A stretch of 64,000 nt of DNA from NCBI GenBank assembly GCA_964651755.1, contig CAZYZD010000001.1:4874-68873 (forward strand), read 5' to 3'. How positions within the stretch are numbered: position 1 is the first letter of the stretch; each line of letters opens with the position of its first letter. Position numbers and translations under genes: made by a program. The notes under the pieces were generated by a model that saw only the letters and a program-made list of their open reading frames with translations, was not told the origin of the DNA and searched no databases. Below, piece after piece: positions 43,853 to 51,669 of this stretch. This DNA comes from QNZT01 sp964651755. GTDB taxonomy: Bacteria > Campylobacterota > Campylobacteria > Campylobacterales > QNZT01.

Positions 43853-44679
43853 TGAAAAATCTTCTTTTAGTCGCTTACCTTGATATCAAAGAATCTTTGA
43901 GATCAAAATGGTTTTATGTCTATGCCGTTGTTTTCGGCGGGCTGATGGCACTCTTTTTCATCACTGGTGTTTCAGATGCTGTAGTAATGGGCTTTACAGG
44001 ACTCAGTCGTATGCTTTTGATCTTTATACAAGTGACGATCATTATATTGCCTATCTTCATTCTCATTACCACGGTAAAGTCTATTTCAGGTGACAGAGAA
44101 AGCAATGTACTGGAATATATGCTCTCCTTTCCAGTCTCCCTGAAAGATTACTACTGGGGAAAAATGCTTGGTCGTTTTGCAACTGTTTTTCTACCTGTCT
44201 TTTTTGCCTTGGTTCTGGGGGTCGTTTTTGGATTGATCAAAGGCGGTGATCTGCCATGGGGTATGGTATTTCTCTACTCTGCCCTGCTCTTTTCACTCTG
44301 TTTTACCTTTTTGGGTATCGCTTTTTTTCTCTCTTCCATTGTAAAATCGACAGATATCGCACTGGGAAGTTCTTTTGTCGTATGGATTGTCCTTCTGGCA
44401 TTTATCGACATTGCACTTATCGGTCTGATGCTGCAAAACAGAATCAATGATGAGCTTATTCTCACCATCGCTATGCTTAACCCCATAGAGGTTTTTCGTA
44501 TTGGTGCTATCACACTTTTTGACCCTGAGCTGACGGTCATCGGACCGGTAGCCTACTATTTGCTCGATACCCTGGGAACCAAGCTGTTGATTCTTTATGC
44601 TGTTATTTACCCTATTGCTGTTGGTGCTTTGTTTGCCTATTTTGGGTATATTGCATTTAGAAAAAAAGATCTTTTATAG
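43852..44679 (+). CDS. nosY: NosY, ABC transporter permease
   Basis: A 275-residue inner-membrane protein with six helices (about residues 20-40, 55-75, 100-125, 135-155, 165-190, 245-268), the membrane part of the NosFY transporter that works with NosD. The family motif SGDRESNVLEYMLSFPVSLKDYYWGKMLGR stands between helices two and three. Its start overlaps the nosL stop. What NosFY moves (a sulfur species is the leading idea) is known only from other organisms. Confidence 0.94.
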   Translation: MKNLLLVAYLDIKESLRSKWFYVYAVVFGGLMALFFITGVSDAVVMGFTGLSRMLLIFIQVTIIILPIFILITTVKSISGDRESNVLEYMLSFPVSLKDYYWGKMLGRFATVFLPVFFALVLGVVFGLIKGGDLPWGMVFLYSALLFSLCFTFLGIAFFLSSIVKSTDIALGSSFVVWIVLLAFIDIALIGLMLQNRINDELILTIAMLNPIEVFRIGAITLFDPELTVIGPVAYYLLDTLGTKLLILYAVIYPIAVGALFAYFGYIAFRKKDLL

Positions 44680-44688
44680 GAGTCCACA

Positions 44689-45150
44689 ATGAGGATATTG
44701 CTTTTAATTATTTTATTTATAACAGGTGCTTTTGCAGGTGAAATCAAACTTACCGATCAAAATGCTACCGATCCGGTTTATATTCTCCCGTTGAAGAAAT
44801 ACCCCAACTGGCTTGCAGAAGCAGAGTTGAAAAACGGTAAAAAAGTACAGTTTGTCTCAGTTAAATCAATGATGCAAGTCTATCAACACCAGGATTATTT
44901 TCTCAGACATAAACTTATAGATGATAATATTTCCAAAATCTATGTACAAGATTATATCAGCGGCAGACGCATAGAAGCACCCAAAGCAGTCTACCTCTTC
45001 GGAAGCCGTACCATCGGTCCTCACGGAGATGACCTGATCCCTTTTGAAAACGAAGAGAACGCCAAACTTTTCATGATGAAAAATGGCGGTACAAAAATTT
45101 TACCATTCAATAAGCTCTCAAAAGGGCTTATTCGATACCTTGATATGTAA
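44689..45150 (+). CDS. second NosL-family protein at the end of the nos cluster
   Basis: A 153-residue exported protein with a signal peptide (to about residue 16, AFA) but no lipobox Cys. The NosL-like core is visible (NGKKVQFVSVKSMMQVYQH, then YVQDYISGRRIEAPKAVYLFGSRTIGPHGDDLIPFENEENAKLFM), but the usual C-x2-C-x-M copper site is absent: the protein has no cysteine in its mature part. It may act as a partner of NosL rather than as a chaperone. It begins nine bases after nosY, with AGGAG before the ATG. Confidence 0.82.
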   Translation: MRILLLIILFITGAFAGEIKLTDQNATDPVYILPLKKYPNWLAEAELKNGKKVQFVSVKSMMQVYQHQDYFLRHKLIDDNISKIYVQDYISGRRIEAPKAVYLFGSRTIGPHGDDLIPFENEENAKLFMMKNGGTKILPFNKLSKGLIRYLDM

Positions 45151-45162
45151 TAAGGAAAGAAA

Positions 45163-45684
45163 ATGAAAAGACCAGACCCAATAAACGAAGAGATCGAACT
45201 CAAAAACAATGTCTATATCGAAAGCGATACTGACCTCAAGGGTATTATCACCTATGTTAACGACTATTTTGCAGAAATTTCACACTACTCTCCTGAAGAG
45301 TTGGTGGGGCAACCCCACTCTATCGTACGTCATCCCGATATGCCAAAAATTCTTTTTAAAATCCTGTGGGATCGAATACAAAGCGGACAAAATTTTGTTG
45401 CAGCAGTAAAAAATCTGGCAAAAGACGGCAGATATTACTGGGTATTTACCGATTTTGAACCTATTAAAAATGAGGACGGAGAAACTATCGGTTACAAAGC
45501 TTCCCGTAAAAAAATCTCCAAACATGTTACTGACGTACTCGATCCAATCTATAAAAAATTGACAGAAATTGAAAAAGAGGGAGGCATGGAGGCAAGTGAA
45601 AAATATCTCACAGAGTTTTTAAAAGAACATGGGGAAGACATCACCGTCGACAATTTGTTAGAAAATATTCACAGACTCTATTAA
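45163..45684 (+). CDS. PAS sensor protein, CetB/Aer-like, attached to nos operon
   Basis: A 173-residue single PAS domain protein, clearly paralogous to the one at 1716-2228 (shared LVGQPHSIVRHPDMPKI-type segment, RYYWVFTDFEP and a helical tail). It has no membrane segment and no kinase or chemoreceptor partner next to it. It lies 12 bases after the NosL-like gene with TAAGGA before the ATG, so it is probably co-expressed with the N2O respiration genes. A role in taxis toward good respiratory conditions is inferred. It converges with the ABC transporter operon, five bases away. Confidence 0.87.
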   Translation: MKRPDPINEEIELKNNVYIESDTDLKGIITYVNDYFAEISHYSPEELVGQPHSIVRHPDMPKILFKILWDRIQSGQNFVAAVKNLAKDGRYYWVFTDFEPIKNEDGETIGYKASRKKISKHVTDVLDPIYKKLTEIEKEGGMEASEKYLTEFLKEHGEDITVDNLLENIHRLY

Positions 45685-45689
45685 CTGCT

Positions 45690-46364
45690 TTAGGAGGGGC
45701 TTAACCTCCCTTCCTCACCCTCTTTTCCAGAACTCATATAAAATATTCCGGTACCTATCTCCCTGGCTTCTTCTTCGTTATGTGTTACATAAACAAGAGT
45801 AAATCCAAACTTTTCCTGTAACCTGACAATCTCTTTTCTGAGTCTTTGGTTCAATGCCTGATCCAAACTGGAGAGGGGTTCATCCATGAGTACTATTTTG
45901 GGAGAGAGTATAAGTGCACGTGCAAGTGCTACACGTTGTTGTTCACCTCCCGAGAGTTGGTCGATGCGTTTATTTTCATGACCGGAAAGTCCGACGAGGG
46001 AGAGCATCTGGGTTACTTTTACTTTTCTCTCTTTTGAAGGTACTTTTTTGATTTTCAAACCAAAGGCAATATTTTCATAGACATTCATATGCGACCAGAG
46101 CGCAAGATCTTGAAAGACCATAGCAACATCTCTTTGATGGGGAGGAACGATTATTTGTCCATCTTTGCTTACTACTTTTCCCTCTATCAACACTTCCCCT
46201 CTCATAGGTGCTATAAACCCTGCAATCACTCGAAGCAGTGTACTCTTCCCAGATCCTGAAGCACCCAAAATCACCAGCCGTTCTTTTTTGGGAATTTGCA
46301 TATTGATCTCTTTTAAAACAGTTTTTTCTTCATAAATAACAGAAACTTTCTGTAAGCTAATCAT
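45690..46364 (-). CDS. ABC transporter ATP-binding protein (ferric iron / spermidine-type importer)
   Basis: A 224-residue ATPase of the FbpC/PotA group. Walker A GASGSGKST (about residue 34), Q-loop VFQDLALWSHM, signature LSGGEQQRVALARAL (about 137) and Walker B IVLMDEPLSSLD (about 157) are intact. The C-terminal regulatory TOBE domain of longer FbpC proteins is absent. Its ATG overlaps the permease stop by eight bases. Works with the two genes upstream to import a small ligand, most likely ferric iron. Confidence 0.9.
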   Translation of the reverse strand: MISLQKVSVIYEEKTVLKEINMQIPKKERLVILGASGSGKSTLLRVIAGFIAPMRGEVLIEGKVVSKDGQIIVPPHQRDVAMVFQDLALWSHMNVYENIAFGLKIKKVPSKERKVKVTQMLSLVGLSGHENKRIDQLSGGEQQRVALARALILSPKIVLMDEPLSSLDQALNQRLRKEIVRLQEKFGFTLVYVTHNEEEAREIGTGIFYMSSGKEGEEGRLSPS

Positions 46365-47895
46365 GTTCTCCCTTTCTTACAAATAGCAAAATAGCCAGAG
46401 GAAGGAGTGTCATACCTATCATGATAACAGACAAAGCCGCTACCACTTCCGGCTTGCCATTTGCCATCTGCGTGATGATATAAACCGGTAGCGGTTCCAG
46501 TCCCGGAGGATAGACAAGCATGGTGATGGTATTTTCCCGAAGTGAAAAGATAAAACCGATCATCCAGGCGATCAAGAGTGTCTTTTTGGAAAGCGGTACC
46601 AGGATAAAACGTAAAATTTCCAACCAGTCAGCACCTGCCATTTGCGCCGCTTCGATCATCGACGGGGGAATCTGGGAAAGTCTGGTTTGTGTTATTTTTG
46701 TCGTAAGTGCCAGGTATTTTCCAAGATATCCAAAGAGAATAATCAAAGGGGTATTGTAGATAAAATTGGTAGCAGGTCTGTTCCAGAAAAGTATCAGCGC
46801 AATTCCTATGACAATAGGAGAAAGAGTAAACATAAAAAGGATACTTGCATCGTACAGACGCCACCATCCAAAGAGTTTTTGTTGGATGATATAACCACTC
46901 AAAAATCCAAAAATTACCAGTAAACTTGCTCCCGCAGCTCCGTAAAAAAGAGTTCTCAGCATCGGCTCATATCCTTTTTGCCAGGCTTCATGAAGTGTCT
47001 GCCAGTGTGCAGCTTTGACAAAAAGTGTAAAAAGAGGCATACACACGACAACCATCACTACTACTACCACTGTCAGCAATACAATATAACGATATTTTCC
47101 CAGAGAGATACGATTTGTACGATAGGAAGTAGTAAATCCAGAAAAGTGTTTATGCACAAAAAACTGTTCAGCCATTAAGACAATAAATGCTACCAGAAGC
47201 ATCGGCATCGCCAGCACTGTTGCTGTTTTAAAATCGTAAAAAGCACTAAATGCAGTGAAGCTCTCCAGCGGAAATACGGGATATCTCAGAAAATTTGCCA
47301 CACTGTACTCTCCAAAACTAAGTATAAATACCAGTATAAATGAAAGAAAAAGTGCCGGTCTGATCAAAGGCAGCGTTATCCCTTTAAGCACCCCGCCCCA
47401 TCCTGTAATCAATAATCCAGCCTCCTCCAGTCGAGGATCGATCTGTTTTAAAAAGAGGATGGTCAAAAGTATCGGAATGGGAAGATAGACAGAAAAAAGT
47501 ACCCAGAAAGTTCCCCAAAAACCAAACAGCAACTCTCCGGGCACCCCTTCCCTGCCAACAAATTCAAACCATCCCAGTGCAAGGATATAGGGAGGTATCA
47601 AAAGGGGAATCACAAACAAAAAAATCAACCCCATTTTAAAAGGAAGTGTCGTCTTTTCAAGTACTACACCAAGCATCACACCAAAGAGTGTCGTCATGGC
47701 TGCCACACTGACAGAGAGCCAAAGAGAGTTTACAAAACTCTGTTGCAAACTTTTAGAGTGTAAAAGCATTGCATAGGCTGAGAAATCAACTCCTTTTGCA
47801 CTGATAAGGGTATCTGCCACCATTACCAGTACGGGTAAAAGTGCCACCGTAAAAAAGAGCGCAATTATCCCAAAGAAAAAAAGGCGCTGAGACAT
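46357..47895 (-). CDS. ABC transporter permease with two fused transmembrane domains (FbpB-like)
   Basis: A 512-residue inner-membrane protein with about 12 helices and two EAA-type cytoplasmic loops (LEEAGLLITGWGGVLKGITLPL near residue 155 and IEAAQMAGADWLEILRFILVPL near 420). The fused layout is typical of ferric-iron (FbpB/SfuB/HitB) permeases. Its ATG follows the stop of the binding-protein gene directly (TAGATG), and it overlaps the ATPase gene by eight bases. Confidence 0.9.
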   Translation of the reverse strand: MSQRLFFFGIIALFFTVALLPVLVMVADTLISAKGVDFSAYAMLLHSKSLQQSFVNSLWLSVSVAAMTTLFGVMLGVVLEKTTLPFKMGLIFLFVIPLLIPPYILALGWFEFVGREGVPGELLFGFWGTFWVLFSVYLPIPILLTILFLKQIDPRLEEAGLLITGWGGVLKGITLPLIRPALFLSFILVFILSFGEYSVANFLRYPVFPLESFTAFSAFYDFKTATVLAMPMLLVAFIVLMAEQFFVHKHFSGFTTSYRTNRISLGKYRYIVLLTVVVVVMVVVCMPLFTLFVKAAHWQTLHEAWQKGYEPMLRTLFYGAAGASLLVIFGFLSGYIIQQKLFGWWRLYDASILFMFTLSPIVIGIALILFWNRPATNFIYNTPLIILFGYLGKYLALTTKITQTRLSQIPPSMIEAAQMAGADWLEILRFILVPLSKKTLLIAWMIGFIFSLRENTITMLVYPPGLEPLPVYIITQMANGKPEVVAALSVIMIGMTLLPLAILLFVRKGEHD

Positions 47896-48900
47896 CTACT
47901 CTTCAAGCCACTTTTTAAGATAGGGTTGTATCTCCAGCAGTTTCCGGGCAACTTTGGCATAATCAACTTGCATTACCCTGATCTGATCGATGGGTTTGAG
48001 TCCTTCCGGCATTGCTACACCTTCATGAAGCGGTATTTGCGCACAATCGGCAAAAGCAAGTTGTTTTTCACTCTCGCGACTCAAGAGATAATCGATCAAT
48101 TTTTTTGCATTTTTGGGATGCGGCGCCCCGGCAATGAGCATCACGGCATTGGGTACGACAAATGCACCAATCTCCCCCTCTTTCTGATCCGGATAAACAA
48201 TACGAACAGGTTTATTTTGTTTCAGTCGGCTCATTGCATCATCACTGTCAACAAGGGAAAAGAGATAACTTCCCGAAGCAACCAGATCAGCACTCTCTCC
48301 GTTACTAGTGGAGATGGCAACACTGTTTTCTTTCATCTTTTGCATAAATGCTTTGACCTTTTTATCACCCAAGACTGTAAAAAGTGCTGCAATATGTGCC
48401 GTTGTCGTTCCAAAAAGAGGATTGGCGATCACTGCTTTAGCTTTAAATACCGGATCTGTATAGGTGAAAATAGAATTCGGCTGCTGTGATACGTTTTCAT
48501 GTACCATCAAGAGCCGCACTCTTGCCGAAAAACCAGTCCAGTAATGCTCTTTTTCTATAAAAACCTTGGAAATACCTTCTGCATTTGGGCTGATATAGGG
48601 AACTAAAATCCCCTTTTGCTTAAGCACTTCTGCACGGATAGGTTCGTTTGCCCAGTAAACATCTGCCTGAGGATTATTTTTTTCGGCAATCAAACGATTC
48701 ATGACACCCGTACTTTTAGACTCTTCACTGTCATAAACTGCTTTGACGACAATTCCCGTCTCTTTCTCAAACGCTTTTAAAATCGGCTCGGAAAAGACTT
48801 GATCTTCGGAGACATAAACCGTTACCGTCTGCTTTTGCTCTTTGGGGGAACAGGCAGAAAATAGAAAGAGTGTTAAAAGAAGAAGCAGTGTTCTCATCAT
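47896..48900 (-). CDS. periplasmic substrate-binding lipoprotein of the iron-type ABC importer
   Basis: A 334-residue family 1/6 extracellular solute-binding protein. It is a lipoprotein (lipobox LFSACS, Cys16). The FbpA-type features are VYVSEDQVFSEPILKAFEKETGI, ADVYWANEPIRAE, TTTAHIAAL and the C-terminal VDYAKVARK...W. The paired C-terminal tyrosines that hold Fe(III) in classical FbpA are not evident, so the ligand could be another metal or anion. Its ATG overlaps the upstream lectin-like gene (ATGA). Confidence 0.85.
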   Translation of the reverse strand: MMRTLLLLLTLFLFSACSPKEQKQTVTVYVSEDQVFSEPILKAFEKETGIVVKAVYDSEESKSTGVMNRLIAEKNNPQADVYWANEPIRAEVLKQKGILVPYISPNAEGISKVFIEKEHYWTGFSARVRLLMVHENVSQQPNSIFTYTDPVFKAKAVIANPLFGTTTAHIAALFTVLGDKKVKAFMQKMKENSVAISTSNGESADLVASGSYLFSLVDSDDAMSRLKQNKPVRIVYPDQKEGEIGAFVVPNAVMLIAGAPHPKNAKKLIDYLLSRESEKQLAFADCAQIPLHEGVAMPEGLKPIDQIRVMQVDYAKVARKLLEIQPYLKKWLEE

Positions 48901-49550
48901 TTCTCTTTCACGCTGAAATCATCAAAACTGGTTGCTGCGTCCGCTTTGGTCCAAAGCCCGACACCACCACTTTTTCGCAATCTATTATCTTCATGAAAAA
49001 GTAGTTTGCTGCCATCAAGATACCCCGTAAATCTATCTCCATCCTGGACAACCTTCATCTTATGCCACCCTTTACCAAGCCGGATATCTACCGATGAGAG
49101 TTGTTTTCTTACCCCGTTTTCGACGATGTAAAAACGAAAGTTATCTTCCAGAGGATTGAACCTTGCGACATAGTAGTTGTTGCTGTCCTGTACACGCCAC
49201 ATAATCCCTCCGCCCTGGTCAATTTCTCCCTGGTTTGCTTTGAAAGAGACAGAGATTTCACCATCTTTAAAATGTACCGCATTGGTGTAACAGAGATTGA
49301 ATGTTCCACCATAAAAAGCGTTAATTTTTGTCAGAGAGAGTACTTTTGTACCTGAAGGTGCACCGATAGTTTCTATCACTTCCCATTTTGCGAGTGGTTT
49401 TTTGGGATGTGTGGCTGAGATTTGCCATGAAGGCGGGATAGTTCCATTTTTGATATTTTCAAAATCCCATGATTTAACTTCATTTGCCGGAAGTGTCACA
49501 GAAAATACACCCGCCGTCAAAACCGCATAAACAATCTTTTTTACAAACAT
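48897..49550 (-). CDS. secreted concanavalin-like (DUF1080-type) protein
   Basis: A 217-residue exported protein with a signal peptide (to about residue 22, LPA). The rest forms one lectin-like beta sandwich, recognised from WDFENIKNGTIPPSW at the start, GGGIMWRVQDSNNYYVARFNP in the middle and the closing GGVGLWTKADAATSFDDFSV, as in the DUF1080 (3-keto-disaccharide hydrolase-like) and LamG group. No certain active site is visible. It is the first gene of the operon with the iron-type importer, which is an unusual partner for such a protein. Confidence 0.82.
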   Translation of the reverse strand: MFVKKIVYAVLTAGVFSVTLPANEVKSWDFENIKNGTIPPSWQISATHPKKPLAKWEVIETIGAPSGTKVLSLTKINAFYGGTFNLCYTNAVHFKDGEISVSFKANQGEIDQGGGIMWRVQDSNNYYVARFNPLEDNFRFYIVENGVRKQLSSVDIRLGKGWHKMKVVQDGDRFTGYLDGSKLLFHEDNRLRKSGGVGLWTKADAATSFDDFSVKEK

Positions 49551-49766
49551 GACATATCCTTTGTAAATCTCTTGCTTTCATGATAGCTTGATTTTTGTTT
49601 ATCTACTATTAGGAGTTCAATGGTCTCGATTTCTATATTTTATTTTATTATGAAAAACATCTTACAAGCTTATCAAAGATAAAGATTTTGAAGAACACTC
49701 ACTAGAGCACATTACGTATCAGTGTGGTGAAGCGTTTTTTCTCTTCTTTATAACTGTTTTTTTATA

Positions 49767-50429
49767 TCAACTGTTAAGTACTTTTGATTTTTTCAAGGCT
49801 GCCTCTATTTCTTCTTTGGCTACATCACCACTTAGATTTAATTCTACAGCACCATCTTCACCCGCCACTTGCATATGGGTAATCTTCTTTTTGGTCTCAT
49901 CACTCATGCACTCACACTGCCCTGTCGCACAGTTTTCCACCATTTTGACAATTTGCTGTTTTGCTACCACTCCCGTAAAAGAGATTTTCACACCATTATT
50001 CGTTTTCATGACATCTTTTTTCATTGTCTGCTCCAGTTCTTTTTTTATTTTCGGTAAAAGCCTTGTTCTGATAGCTTCATACGTCTCTTCAAACGCCTTG
50101 TACTCTTTACCGTCAGGATCTTCAAAACTTTCATGTATCACTTTGACCGATCCGGGGAATACAGGACAGGTCTCTTTGGCATGGTCACACACTGTTACCA
50201 CCAGATCAAAATCGATCCCTTCTAACTCTTTAAGCTCTTTGGAGTAGTATCTCTCATCCCATACATTATGCGTTTTTAGAACCTTTTTGGCATTAGCATT
50301 AACCTTCCCGCTGGGTGCCACACCAGAACTCCAGGCTTGTACACCTTCAAGTTCTTTGTTAATCAACGCTTCTGCAATAATACTCCGGCAACTGTTTCCG
50401 GTACAAAGTACCAAGACTTTTTTATCCAT
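49767..50429 (-). CDS. arsC: thioredoxin-type arsenate reductase with C-terminal extension
   Basis: A 220-residue protein. The first 132 residues are a low-molecular-weight-phosphatase-like ArsC: P-loop CTGNSCRS (Cys9, Cys14, Arg15) and the redox pair Cys81/Cys88 in VCDHAKETC, matching the Cys10/82/89 of Staphylococcus ArsC. It reduces arsenate to arsenite with thioredoxin. Residues 140-220 are an added domain with Cys167, Cys172 and Cys174 (CATGQCEC) and a repeated strand pattern (ISFTGVVAKQQIVKMV and LNLSGDVAKEEIEAAL), not present in usual ArsC. AAGGAG lies before the ATG, inside the end of the upstream gene. Confidence 0.88.
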   Translation of the reverse strand: MDKKVLVLCTGNSCRSIIAEALINKELEGVQAWSSGVAPSGKVNANAKKVLKTHNVWDERYYSKELKELEGIDFDLVVTVCDHAKETCPVFPGSVKVIHESFEDPDGKEYKAFEETYEAIRTRLLPKIKKELEQTMKKDVMKTNNGVKISFTGVVAKQQIVKMVENCATGQCECMSDETKKKITHMQVAGEDGAVELNLSGDVAKEEIEAALKKSKVLNS

Positions 50430-50513
50430 TTTTACAAACTCCTTGCAGTAGTGGAATATCCATCTCCAAATAGCCGATCTCTTTTAAAATTTCTTCTCTG
50501 AATTTATCCAGCG
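50422..50513 (-). CDS. C-terminal end of a gene upstream of arsC, cut by the assembly gap (ArsR-like?)
   Basis: Only the last 29 or so codons remain: LDKFREEILKEIGYLEMDIP, then LLQGVCKNG and stop. The rest falls in the run of N. The stop overlaps the arsC start by eight bases, so they are co-transcribed. The segment resembles the last helix of ArsR-type arsenic repressors in related bacteria and the position before arsC fits, but this is a weak call. Confidence 0.4.
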
Positions 50514-50613
50514 NNNNNNNNNNNNNNNNNNNNNNNNNNNNNNNNNNNNNNNNNNNNNNNNNNNNNNNNNNNNNNNNNNNNNNNNNNNNNNNNNNNNNNN
50601 NNNNNNNNNNNNN
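50514..50613. other. assembly gap (100 N)
   Basis: Exactly 100 undetermined bases, the customary placeholder for a gap of unknown size. It interrupts the gene upstream of arsC. Genes on the two sides may not be truly adjacent, so gene order across this point should not be used as evidence of an operon. Confidence 0.99.
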
Positions 50614-50770
50614 ACCCGGCATCTTTAAGGATATTCAAAAACATTTTCAATATCACAAACACAGACTTCGTCATTTTAAGATGGGAAAGTATATCAAGAT
50701 ATATTTGATTTTACAAACATCTATAGGCAATTTTTGATATGATTTTAATAGAATATTCAAAGGATATCTT

Positions 50771-51223
50771 ATGTATAAATCTGCCCTTTTGCTTCTGTTT
50801 ACCCTCACACTCTTTGCACAAGAAAACCCAAAATGTGATAAATGTTTTATTGGAAAAGAGTATATGCGTTGCAGTTACTATGTCGAAAAAAACGCAGACC
50901 TTTCAAAACAGGCAACTTGCATTACCTATGCAAACTCACTTTTAAAAGGAGAAAGTCCGGGAAGAGCAAGCTGGTACTATATTGTCGGAGGTGATTTTGA
51001 CAAAGCAATCGAGGCAGGAGAAAAAGCACTTCAAAGAAAAGAGTTTTTTGCACTTGAACACTTGGCAGAAGCCTATCTGCTCAAAGGAGATATAAAACGT
51101 GCCAAAACCTATTTTTCAAAAATGCGCAAAAAATCCCTTCAGAATCAAGCTTTTATTGAAAAACATTTTGCCATACTCAGCAAACTATATCCTCAGAACT
51201 TCGATTCCTCTAAATTGCAATAA
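50771..51223 (+). CDS. secreted cysteine-containing TPR/Sel1-like protein
   Basis: A 150-residue exported protein with a signal peptide (to about residue 16, LFA). The mature N-terminus has four Cys (22, 25, 34 and 50; KCDKCF, then RCSYY and ATC), which could form disulfides or bind metal. The rest is helical with a tetratricopeptide-like repeat (SWYYIVGGDFDKAIEAGEKAL and ALEHLAEAYLLKGDIKRAKTYFSKM). The family is not one I can name. A TPR scaffold suggests protein binding in the periplasm. AAAGGATAT precedes the ATG. Confidence 0.78.
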   Translation: MYKSALLLLFTLTLFAQENPKCDKCFIGKEYMRCSYYVEKNADLSKQATCITYANSLLKGESPGRASWYYIVGGDFDKAIEAGEKALQRKEFFALEHLAEAYLLKGDIKRAKTYFSKMRKKSLQNQAFIEKHFAILSKLYPQNFDSSKLQ

Positions 51224-51333
51224 TCATGTTTGGGCACTATATAGGCGCTATTACACCTTTTAATGTGGATAAAACTGCCTCTATCCACCACTAAACCTAT
51301 CTTGTTTTTCATGATTATAATATACAAAAATTT

Positions 51334-51669
51334 CTATTCTAATACTAGTTTCTTCTTAACATTATATTTTCTTAAAAACGCTTCTATACTTTGTTCCAAT
51401 TCAAAATCACTCAAATGAAGAGACTGTTTCATAGGAAATTTCAGGAAAAATGCAGAGGGCATAATTGAATGCTCTTTATCCGGATTTTTAAGATATTCAT
51501 ATATTGCTTTTTTCATTCTTTCATCTGTACTGTACTTTAAAAGATAACGCTTATAAATAAGATGCGTTGGGATTTGCTGTTTCTGATGACATGAAAGACA
51601 GTTTTTCTGCAAAATATCTGCATCGGCATATAGGAATATCAACATTAAAAAAAGTACTATTTTCCCCAT
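51334..51669 (-). CDS. small cytochrome c-like protein
   Basis: A 111-residue exported protein with a signal peptide (to about residue 17) and one haem site CLSCH (about residue 24), followed by helices and a possible distal Met (SIMPSAFFLKFP). The size and layout suit a minimal class I cytochrome c or a haem sensor-type partner. Its ATG overlaps the end of the histidine kinase gene by 13 bases, making it the last gene of the operon 54692-51334; such a link of a haem protein to a kinase may supply the signal. Confidence 0.8.
   Translation of the reverse strand: MGKIVLFLMLIFLYADADILQKNCLSCHQKQQIPTHLIYKRYLLKYSTDERMKKAIYEYLKNPDKEHSIMPSAFFLKFPMKQSLHLSDFELEQSIEAFLRKYNVKKKLVLE

Noticed and set aside
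45693..45709. Hairpin GGAGG / CCTCC at the PAS-ABC convergent junction
   Set aside because: Only five pairs, inside the ATPase coding end and without a T-run; too weak to call a terminator.
49551..49766. Possible Fur box or short gene in the 216-base intergenic region
   Set aside because: No stretch matches the GATAAT-repeat Fur pattern convincingly and only frames of about 20 codons are open.
50514..50622. Reading frame across the N run
   Set aside because: The frame and length through undetermined bases are meaningless; only the part at 50422-50513 is real sequence of the gene.
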